From positions 1 through 64,000 of the forward strand of contig NZ_BLBG01000001.1 in assembly GCF_009687905.1 (NCBI RefSeq): DNA of 64,000 bases. The letters are read 5' to 3'. Under the pieces are notes generated by a model. The model searched no databases. It saw nothing but the letters and a program-made list of their open reading frames with translations, and was not told where the DNA came from. Numbering within the stretch: position 1 is the stretch's first letter; every line of letters begins with the position of its first letter. The position numbers and the translations under genes are program-made. Source of the stretch: Lacticaseibacillus zhaodongensis. Its GTDB lineage: Bacteria > Bacillota > Bacilli > Lactobacillales > Lactobacillaceae. Positions 1 through 6,020 of the stretch are shown piece by piece.

Positions 1-3
1 CAT

Positions 4-76
4 TCCGGTTTAGCTCAGTTGGTAGAGCACCTGACTGTTAATCAGGTTGTCGTCAGTTCGAGTCTGACAACCGGAG
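4..76 (+). tRNA. tRNA-Asn (anticodon GTT)
   Basis: Full cloverleaf: acceptor arms TCCGGTT at 4-10 and AACCGGA at 69-75 with discriminator G76. The D-arm has GCTCAGTTGGTAGAGC. The anticodon stem CCTGA/TCAGG encloses loop CTGTTAA, anticodon GTT, which reads Asn codons. The T-loop TTCGAGT is normal. A tRNA-Ser follows four bases later, so both are probably one transcript that begins upstream of the window. Confidence 0.97.
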
Positions 77-80
77 TTAT

Positions 81-170
81 GGAGAGTTGTCCGAGAGGCT
101 GAAGGAGCATGGTTGGAAACCATGTATACGGGTTTTGCCTGTATCAAGGGTTCGAATCCCTTACTCTCCG
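81..170 (+). tRNA. tRNA-Ser (anticodon GGA)
   Basis: Class II tRNA with a long variable arm. Acceptor GGAGAGT at 81-87 pairs with ACTCTCC at 163-169. The anticodon stem CATGG/CCATG holds loop TTGGAAA, anticodon GGA, reading TCC/TCT. The variable arm is about 20 nt with stem ATACGGG/CCTGTAT. The CCA end is not encoded. It shares a transcript with tRNA-Asn and ends at the hairpin beginning at 195. Confidence 0.97.
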
Positions 171-194
171 TTTTACAACCTTCGAGCAACTTCA

Positions 195-242
195 AAAAAT
201 ACTGAATTCACTAGTTATGCTTAGTGATTTCAGTATTTTTTT
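195..242 (+). terminator. Terminator after tRNA-Asn/tRNA-Ser
   Basis: Hairpin with arms AATACTGAA-TCACTA and TTAGTGA-TTCAGTATT around a short loop, followed by a T-run. A-runs on the left and T-runs on the right make it potentially bidirectional, so it could also end a minus-strand transcript from the hairpin-rich region to its right. Confidence 0.85.
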
Positions 243-274
243 GTGCTAAAAACAATAATCAGAAACAGACAAGT

Positions 275-640
275 GATTGGGGACTTGCACCGCTTGTCGT
301 GAGGCAAAGTCGGAGGATGGCTGAAGCTGAACGCCCGGACGTTCAGGCACTGGAAGCTGGATGATTGCTCTGTCATGAATGCCGGGCGGTGGGATACTGG
401 TACTGACCTGATGAATTGATAAACAGTGGTTGTTTCCCCGCACTCACTTTCGACAATAGTTATGGGCCGTGATGGTTAGCGTATGAGGACCTCTGTTCGC
501 GGACCAGAAGTCCCTTATAGCAGTGTGGGTGCGCTGAATCAAGAGACCACAGCTAGTTGTACGTAGCTGGTTATGAGGACTACGGAGGGATTGGTTAACG
601 GCTAGCAGGTTAATGCAATGTGGCTCATCCTTTTTGAATT
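275..640. other. Gene-free, hairpin-rich region; candidate structured non-coding RNA
   Basis: Between the tRNA terminator and the EamA gene terminator no ORF with a ribosome binding site is credible; one minus-strand frame at 246-443 has neither an SD nor a recognisable product. Several local stems are visible: 282-288 with 304-311, CTGAACG 327-333 with CGTTCAG 340-346, AAACA 421-425 with TGTTT 431-435, GGAC/CTG 487-495 with CAG/GTCC 505-513, CAGTG 521-525 with CGCTG 532-536, and CAGCTA 550-555 with TAGCTG 564-569. GCCCGG at 333-338, mostly in a hairpin loop, can pair with CCGGGC at 382-387. The motif TATGAGGAC occurs twice (482-490, 572-580). A U-G pair in one stem favours the plus strand. 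Large ornate RNAs (ROOL, GOLLD) are known beside tRNA genes in lactobacilli, but I cannot assign this one. No clear promoter was found. Confidence 0.4.
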
Positions 641-672
641 GTCGTGACTATTCATAGTGAAAGTAATATAAA

Positions 673-699
673 AGCCCCAGTCCACAAGTGGACTGGGGC
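673..699 (-). terminator. Terminator of the EamA transporter operon
   Basis: Near-perfect hairpin GCCCCAGTCCAC / GTGGACTGGGGC with a two-base loop. On the minus strand it is followed by TTTTATATTA, so it ends the operon running leftwards from 2277. Confidence 0.85.
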
Positions 700-725
700 G
701 GGAACCAGATATTCTGGTGGCTCGT

Positions 726-1625
726 TCATGCACGTCGTTCACGCTTAATAAATAGTTTGCGGAAATCAATTTGCATGAGGAGGATGGCCAGCAGGATCAG
801 GCCGCCACCGGCAACAAGGCTGATGGTTAATTCCTCGAAGCCAAAGAGGACGGAGAAGAGGCTACCAAAAACCGATTCGGTCATCATGATGAGACCAGCG
901 GCAGTGGGGTCGGTGAACTTCTGGCCAATCAGCTGGAGCGTTTGGGCGCCGAACGACGAGAGGACCCCGAGAATGATCACCGGACCAATTGCTGCGGACC
1001 AGTTAATGGCTGCGTAGTGCGGTGATTCCGTCAGGAGCGACCAGAGCAGACCGCCAGCCCCCTGAATTGCCCCAAGCATGAAGGCGATACACCAGGGGTT
1101 GACGGTGGCTGCCTCACGACCAAAATAAACAATTTGGATGGCGTAGAAGATTGCCGACACGATAACCAGGATGTCACCGGTGTGGAACCCGAAATTGCCA
1201 CCAAAGATATTGGTCAGAACGCACATGCCGATGATACACAGGGTAATGGCGAGGTAATCTTTAGGACTGGGTGTCTCTCTGGTCAATAGCCACATGATGA
1301 AGGGCACGAAGACAACATAGGTGGCTGTTAGGAATGCATTGTTGCCGGGCGTGGTGTACATGATTCCGGCTGTTTGCAGCTGGTAGGCAATGAGGTTGAT
1401 GATTCCAGCGGTCAGGCCGATTTTGAACTCACTTTTGTTCATCCGCAGAATCTGGCGGTGGAAGAATAAGAACGCAAGGCTGGCGTAGATCAAACCGCGA
1501 ATGGCATTGATGACCCCAGCAGGCATGTGGGCGTTTGTGGCCTGCTTTGAGAATATGTAGCCCGCACCCCAGATGGTGGCGGTGAGCAAGAGGGCGAGGT
1601 TGGCTTGGATTTTGCTTAACTTCAT
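726..1625 (-). CDS. EamA/DMT-family membrane transporter
   Basis: A 299-residue integral membrane protein with about ten hydrophobic helices in two EamA-type repeats, the usual size for the drug/metabolite transporter superfamily. The first helix reads LALLLTATIWGAGYIFSK, typical of EamA proteins. The substrate cannot be read from sequence; members export amino acids, metabolites or drugs. The frame is open to 1751, but the extra N-terminal residues are Cys/Ser-rich and lie inside the upstream gene, so the start is set at MKLSKIQ; an ATG at 1637 (MVKPMKLS) is also possible. There is no strong SD. The start lies next to or overlaps the upstream stop, which suggests translational coupling. A strong terminator follows. 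Confidence 0.85.
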   Translation of the reverse strand: MKLSKIQANLALLLTATIWGAGYIFSKQATNAHMPAGVINAIRGLIYASLAFLFFHRQILRMNKSEFKIGLTAGIINLIAYQLQTAGIMYTTPGNNAFLTATYVVFVPFIMWLLTRETPSPKDYLAITLCIIGMCVLTNIFGGNFGFHTGDILVIVSAIFYAIQIVYFGREAATVNPWCIAFMLGAIQGAGGLLWSLLTESPHYAAINWSAAIGPVIILGVLSSFGAQTLQLIGQKFTDPTAAGLIMMTESVFGSLFSVLFGFEELTISLVAGGGLILLAILLMQIDFRKLFIKRERRA

Positions 1626-1629
1626 CGGC

Positions 1630-2277
1630 TTAACCATGTAGCATCGACAGGTGGACGAGGATGCTGACCAGCAGGGCGCCACCGAGCCAGTAATATTCGG
1701 GCCAGTCGCGCTTGCGTTTAGCTGGCAGCAAGGTCCATAAAATGGTGACAAAAGCGGGGATCAGGGTGAAGCGCTGCGCAACGTAAGCGGCAACGACGAT
1801 GACAATTTCGCCAAGCCCGATGACTGGGAGGGGCAACTGACGGGCAAAAGCCGCCAAAATGAATGGTAGCAGTCCAAAACCTAGGTCCAGCAGGAACGTG
1901 CTAGTGAGTACGTGCGACTCGGTCATGGTCAGTGCAACCTGCATGAAGGCCGCTAGAATGAGCAACCCACTGACTTGCACCGGATGCGTTAGTGACTGGG
2001 TACTGATGATCCAGGCCAGACCGATTTGGGCCACGACTAGGGGCAAGAGAATCCACTGGCCACTGCTGGCGATGATGGCGCAAACCAGTGCAGCACCAGC
2101 CAGAATTGCGACGTGTTTTTGCAAAAGCATCGCTGCCAGCAGCACGCACAGCGCGAGGAGGGCAATGAAGTTGACTGACCACACTAGGTGACTGCCGCCG
2201 ATTGCGAGGATCGGGGCGACGACCGCGAGCAGACCAAAACTCAGCGCGGTCACTGGTTTTTCTACATTAGATGACAT
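1630..2277 (-). CDS. Multi-spanning membrane protein of unknown function
   Basis: 215 residues, almost entirely hydrophobic, with about seven predicted helices and a basic segment PAKRKRDWPEY near the C-terminus. I do not recognise a family. The start at MSSNVEKP is chosen because a good SD (GAAAGGAA) sits just upstream; the frame extends to 2364 but without one. It is the first gene of a two-gene operon with the EamA transporter, their ends nearly touching, so it may act with that transporter. It is divergent from metK across a shared spacer of about 170 bp. Confidence 0.75.
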   Translation of the reverse strand: MSSNVEKPVTALSFGLLAVVAPILAIGGSHLVWSVNFIALLALCVLLAAMLLQKHVAILAGAALVCAIIASSGQWILLPLVVAQIGLAWIISTQSLTHPVQVSGLLILAAFMQVALTMTESHVLTSTFLLDLGFGLLPFILAAFARQLPLPVIGLGEIVIVVAAYVAQRFTLIPAFVTILWTLLPAKRKRDWPEYYWLGGALLVSILVHLSMLHG

Positions 2278-2370
2278 AATAAGTTCCTTTCTTCTTAATG
2301 GATATGCTACTAAATATATCAGCAAGACGCAAAAGTTTATTCGCCGCCCGAGATGTGGTAACATAAATTA

Positions 2371-2440
2371 GTTGCAAACATTTCCCGATGGGGCTCAATT
2401 ATTGAGTGTGCCTTGTAACCGAATACTTAAGGGGGAAAAC
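2371..2440 (+). promoter_or_regulatory. SMK box (SAM-III) riboswitch-like leader of metK
   Basis: Directly upstream of metK, GTTGCAA (2371-2377) can pair with TTGTAAC (2413-2419). Inside lie CCC-GAT-GGG (2384-2392) and the hairpin CTCAA-TTA-TTGAG (2394-2406). The metK Shine-Dalgarno (AAGGGGGA, 2429-2436) follows at once. This order (outer helix, pyrimidine/purine inner helices, adjacent SD) resembles the SMK box known upstream of metK in Lactobacillales, where SAM binding hides the SD and shuts off translation. Identification is by layout and location; a covariance-model match was not run. Confidence 0.72.
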
Positions 2441-2447
2441 CAATTCC

Positions 2448-3629
2448 ATGCAAGAAAAACATCTATTTACTTCCGAATCAGTTTCGGAAGGGCACCCAGA
2501 CAAAGTCGCTGACCAGATTAGTGATGCGATTCTCGATGCCATCCTGAAGCAAGATCCAAAGGCCCGTGTTGCCTGCGAAACCACCGTTTCAACCGGCTTG
2601 GTGCTGGTTGTTGGTGAGATCTCCACAACCGCCTACGTTGACATTCAAAGCATTGTCCGCGGCACCATTCGCCGCATCGGCTACACCAAGGACAGTGGCT
2701 TTGATCCAGATTCCGTCGCCGTACTAGTTTCCTTAGACGAACAATCACCTGACATTGCGCAGGGGGTTGACGACTCACTGGAAGCCCGGAACGCCGATAC
2801 CGACCCACTGGACCGCATTGGTGCCGGTGACCAGGGCATGATGTTTGGTTATGCTTGCGACGAAACGCCGCAGCTGATGCCATTACCAATCGCTTTGGCC
2901 CACGCACTCATGCAGCGGACTGCTAAGGCCCGGCATGAAGGCATCCTCAAGTACCTGCGGCCTGATGCTAAGGCCCAGGTCACCGTCGAATATGACGACC
3001 AAGGCAAGCCTTTCCGCGTGGACACGGTCGTATTGTCAACGCAGCACAACCCCGACGTGACGCTCGAACAGATCCGCAGCGACGTTGAGGAACAGATCAT
3101 CCGCAAGGTTATCCCAGCTGAATTGCTGGATGCCAACACCAAAATTTACGTGAACCCAACCGGCCGCTTCGTACTTGGTGGCCCGGCTGCCGATTCCGGT
3201 TTGACCGGACGGAAGGTCATCGTTGATACTTACGGGTCATACGCCCGTCATGGTGGTGGTGCCTTCTCCGGGAAGGACGCAACCAAGGTTGACCGCTCTG
3301 CATCCTATGCCGCCCGCTACATTGCCAAGAACATTGTGGCAGCGGGATTGGCTAAGCAGATCGAAGTCCAACTCGCGTACGCCATTGGGGTCGCAAAGCC
3401 CGTTTCAATTTCCGTTAACACTTTTGGCACAAACGCCATTTCCGAAGAGAAGATCGTTGAAGCCATTCGCGCCAACTTCGATCTGCGCCCAGCCGGCATC
3501 ATCAAGATGCTAGACCTGCAGCGCCCAATATATGAACAAACAGCGGCTTATGGTCATTTCGGCCGCACAGACGTTGACCTGCCTTGGGAACACCTGGACA
3601 AGGTCGACGCTTTGAAAGCATTACTCTAG
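2448..3629 (+). CDS. metK: S-adenosylmethionine synthetase (methionine adenosyltransferase)
   Basis: Makes SAM from methionine and ATP in the cytoplasm. The 393 residues match the normal family length. Signatures include [16 protein letters not shown] near residue 10 (ATP/Mg site), [12 protein letters not shown] near 120 and the glycine-rich GGGAFSGKD near 265. The start [11 protein letters not shown] is taken because the SD AAGGGGGA is about eleven bases upstream; an in-frame ATG at 2406 lies inside the riboswitch and would add an unlikely extension. It stands alone, with an SMK-like leader in front and a terminator behind, so feedback control by SAM is expected. Confidence 0.98.
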   Translation: MQEKHLFTSESVSEGHPDKVADQISDAILDAILKQDPKARVACETTVSTGLVLVVGEISTTAYVDIQSIVRGTIRRIGYTKDSGFDPDSVAVLVSLDEQSPDIAQGVDDSLEARNADTDPLDRIGAGDQGMMFGYACDETPQLMPLPIALAHALMQRTAKARHEGILKYLRPDAKAQVTVEYDDQGKPFRVDTVVLSTQHNPDVTLEQIRSDVEEQIIRKVIPAELLDANTKIYVNPTGRFVLGGPAADSGLTGRKVIVDTYGSYARHGGGAFSGKDATKVDRSASYAARYIAKNIVAAGLAKQIEVQLAYAIGVAKPVSISVNTFGTNAISEEKIVEAIRANFDLRPAGIIKMLDLQRPIYEQTAAYGHFGRTDVDLPWEHLDKVDALKALL

Positions 3630-3643
3630 AATGATCGATTGGT

Positions 3644-3677
3644 GGCGGGACATTATTTGATGTCCCGTCTTTTTTTG
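3644..3677 (+). terminator. Terminator of metK
   Basis: Stem GGCGGGACA / TGTCCCGTC with loop TTATTTGA followed by a T-run, 14 bases after the metK stop. Confidence 0.93.
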
Positions 3678-3681
3678 TGCA

Positions 3682-3796
3682 CAGAGCGGAGGCCCGCGGT
3701 CAGAAGCTGAGGACTAACGTACTTCTGGAAGAATGCCTGGTTTTGGGCATTATTTCAGAAGTGTGTTAGCCGCAAGCTTCAGTCCCGCGCAGCTCG
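3682..3796. repeat. Long-hairpin intergenic element, copy 1
   Basis: A 115-bp imperfect inverted repeat in the metK/MFS spacer. Nested pairs are GAGC 3684-3687 with GCTC 3792-3795, CGCGG 3695-3699 with CCGCG 3785-3789, GAAGCT 3703-3708 with AGCTTC 3775-3780, CTAAC 3714-3718 with GTTAG 3765-3769, ACTTCTG 3721-3727 with CAGAAGT 3756-3762, and ATGCC 3733-3737 with GGCAT 3746-3750. A second copy of the same length and architecture lies at 25032-25147. They share CACAGAGCGGAG at the left end, GACTAA(C/G)GTA in the left arm and CGCAGCTCG at the right end, while internal stems differ but still pair. It sits directly after a terminator. Function unknown; it may be a dispersed palindromic repeat or a structured RNA. 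Confidence 0.7.
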
Positions 3797-3838
3797 CCTA
3801 TGAAACAGAGCGCAGCGCAGCAGTAAAAAGGAGCAATT

Positions 3839-5308
3839 ATGTCTAAGAAACGACAAACCAACGTGCCAGTTATCACCGCCATGGTGTTCATCGCCACGTT
3901 CATGGCGGCAATTGAAGGAACCATCGTCAGCACTGCCATGCCGACAATTTTGGGTGCATTGCACGGCGTCAGCCTGATGAACTGGGTCTTCACCACCTAT
4001 CTATTGACCAGCGCAATGGCAACGCCGATTTATGGGAAAATGGCGGACCGCATCGGCCGGAAGCCGGTACTGCTGGTGGGCCTGGCGATTTTCGTTCTGG
4101 GGTCGCTGCTGAGCGGACTGTCGCAGTCAATGCTCGAACTAATTATTTTCCGGGCAATCCAAGGAATCGGGGCCGGCGCTATCATGCCGGTGACCTTCAC
4201 CATCATCGCCGACATGTACCCCATCGAAAAACGGGCCCGCGTGCTTGGCTTTAACGGTTCGGCTTGGGGCATCGCGTCCGTCACGGCACCCCTGATTGGG
4301 GGCTTTATCGTTGACCGGCTGTCCTGGCACTGGGTCTTCATCATCAATGTTCCAATCGGTGTCATCACGATGCTGCTGACGCAGTTTTACATGCACGAGA
4401 ATTTTGTCAAAACCGACAAGCCTGTGGATATCCTGGGGACAATTTATCTGGCATTGACCTTGCTGTTCCTGCTGATGGGCTTCCAGATGCTGGACTCGGC
4501 GCACGGACCGCTACTGTTCGCATTGCTGCTGGTGCTTACGGCGGGGATGTTAGCACTGTTTGTCCGCCAGGAGGGCCGGGCTCAGGACCCGATTATTAGT
4601 CTCAAGCTGTTCAAGTCGCGGACCTTCACGATTCAAAATGTCATGGCGGCGCTGGTTTCCGGTGTCGTAATGGGCCACGAAGTTTACATTCCGATGTGGA
4701 TGCAGGGCATCCTCGGTCTGAGTGCCTCTCTTGGGGGCTTTGCGGTGACACCAAGTAGCCTGATGTGGATCGTGGGTTCATTCATCGCGGGCCGCATGAT
4801 TGTGAACATGGTTCCTCGGCGGGTGCTCAGCATCGCCCTGCTGATCATTCTGGTCGGCATCGTTGCAATCGTGCTGCTGCCGCAAACAACGCCGTACGTC
4901 GCCTTCTTGGCTGTCTCAGCGGTGCTCGGGACCGGATTCGGAATCAGTATCACCACTACGACCGTGACCTCGCAGGCGGCCGTTGAAAAGGACCAGGTGG
5001 GCGTTGCGACCAGTGTGAACACGCTAAGTCGGACCTTGGGCCAAACCATCATGGTCGCGATTTTTGGCATCATCTTCAACATGCGCGTGGCGGCCGGGAC
5101 TGGCGCCCACCCGGGACTGAACGCCAACATGATGAACAAGTTGGTCAACCCGCAGACGGCGACTCAGCTCGCTCCGGCCGTGCTCAAACCATTGCGAACG
5201 GTGCTCTTCTCCGCGTTGCACACGGTGTACGTTGCCAGCGCAATCGTGGTTGTGCTCGCGATTGTCATCAACCTGTTTGACCGGAAGCAGAAGCAATCAG
5301 CTGACTAA
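3839..5308 (+). CDS. MFS multidrug efflux transporter, DHA2 (EmrB/QacA) family
   Basis: 489 residues with about 14 transmembrane helices, the length and topology of the DHA2 drug:proton antiporters. Motifs include the helix-1 motif MAAIEGTIVSTAMPTI, the loop 2-3 signature GKMADRIGRKPVLL (MFS motif A) near residue 65, and a motif C-like segment AWGIASVTAPLIGGFI near 145. The SD AAAAAGGAG precedes the ATG. It is probably monocistronic, with a bidirectional terminator behind. Hairpin element copy 1 ends about 40 bp before the start; I see no clear promoter between them. The substrate is unknown. Confidence 0.9.
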   Translation: MSKKRQTNVPVITAMVFIATFMAAIEGTIVSTAMPTILGALHGVSLMNWVFTTYLLTSAMATPIYGKMADRIGRKPVLLVGLAIFVLGSLLSGLSQSMLELIIFRAIQGIGAGAIMPVTFTIIADMYPIEKRARVLGFNGSAWGIASVTAPLIGGFIVDRLSWHWVFIINVPIGVITMLLTQFYMHENFVKTDKPVDILGTIYLALTLLFLLMGFQMLDSAHGPLLFALLLVLTAGMLALFVRQEGRAQDPIISLKLFKSRTFTIQNVMAALVSGVVMGHEVYIPMWMQGILGLSASLGGFAVTPSSLMWIVGSFIAGRMIVNMVPRRVLSIALLIILVGIVAIVLLPQTTPYVAFLAVSAVLGTGFGISITTTTVTSQAAVEKDQVGVATSVNTLSRTLGQTIMVAIFGIIFNMRVAAGTGAHPGLNANMMNKLVNPQTATQLAPAVLKPLRTVLFSALHTVYVASAIVVVLAIVINLFDRKQKQSAD

Positions 5309-5320
5309 TTGAGTTGGCAC

Positions 5321-5356
5321 AAAAAAAGACGTCCTCGCGTGGAAGACGTCTTTTTT
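5321..5356. terminator. Bidirectional terminator between convergent MFS and PAP2 genes
   Basis: AAAAAAAGACGTC / GACGTCTTTTTT arms around a short loop give a hairpin with an A-run on one side and a T-run on the other, serving both convergent operons. Confidence 0.88.
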
Positions 5357-5363
5357 GCTGCAG

Positions 5364-6011
5364 TTACTGCTGTTCTTCTTTGCGCAGGGCCTTACTGAAG
5401 AATGCCCAATTGAGCATCAAGCCGCAGGTGCCGCAAGCATAGCCCGCAAGCACGTCAGTCGGGAAGTGCACCTGGACGTAGATGCGGCTGCAGCCAATGG
5501 CCAGGATGAACAAGACGCAGATTACGCGCAGCCTGGCCTGAGTGCTGCGGCGTTTAGCCAGCAGTCCGGCGCAGACAATGATGGTGCCGAAGAAGAGGAC
5601 GGAGCCCGCCGAGTGGCCACTAGGGAAGCTCCAGCCCCCCGCGGCGACGAGATTGTGGACGTGCGGATCCTGCACGAAGGGGCGCGGCCGCAACACGATG
5701 TGCTTGATGATGTAATTGGCGAGGTTGACGCCGATCATGTTGGCGGCGATGAAACCGACGACAGCCGGCTTGCGGCGCCAAGCAAACAGCAGCGCGAGGC
5801 AGATGCTGAGAACCGCGACGACTGGCGGGTTGCCGATGCTGGTGATACCGATCACGATGGGGTTGAGCCAGGCTGAACGGTGCACAATGAGGGTGATACC
5901 CGCGTGGTCGATTGCGGGGATGAAGCCCGCACCATTCGTGACGCCGAAGCCCAGCACTAGCACGATCAGGGCGCAGCAGCCGGCAATACTAAATTTAACT
6001 TTTTGGCTCAC
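5364..6011 (-). CDS. PAP2-family membrane phosphatase
   Basis: 215 residues, about six membrane helices, with the full PAP2 signature: K103-x6-RP (KHIVLRPRP), PSGH at 130-133, and S175-R-x5-H182-x3-D186 (SRIYVQVHFPTD). These residues form the phosphatase site facing outside the cell; substrates in the family include phosphatidate, phosphatidylglycerol phosphate and undecaprenyl diphosphate. It starts nine bases after the stop of the LtaS-like gene, so the two are surely co-transcribed. Lipid recycling coupled to phosphoglycerol transfer is a reasonable inference, but the substrate is not shown by sequence. Confidence 0.9.
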   Translation of the reverse strand: MSQKVKFSIAGCCALIVLVLGFGVTNGAGFIPAIDHAGITLIVHRSAWLNPIVIGITSIGNPPVVAVLSICLALLFAWRRKPAVVGFIAANMIGVNLANYIIKHIVLRPRPFVQDPHVHNLVAAGGWSFPSGHSAGSVLFFGTIIVCAGLLAKRRSTQARLRVICVLFILAIGCSRIYVQVHFPTDVLAGYACGTCGLMLNWAFFSKALRKEEQQ

Positions 6012-6020
6012 AAAATCACG

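Noticed and set aside
10-195. Minus-strand 61-codon frame
   Set aside because: It is antisense to the two tRNA genes.
246-443. Minus-strand 65-codon frame after the tRNAs
   Set aside because: No SD, unusual composition, and it runs through several stable hairpins; kept only as part of the possible RNA region.
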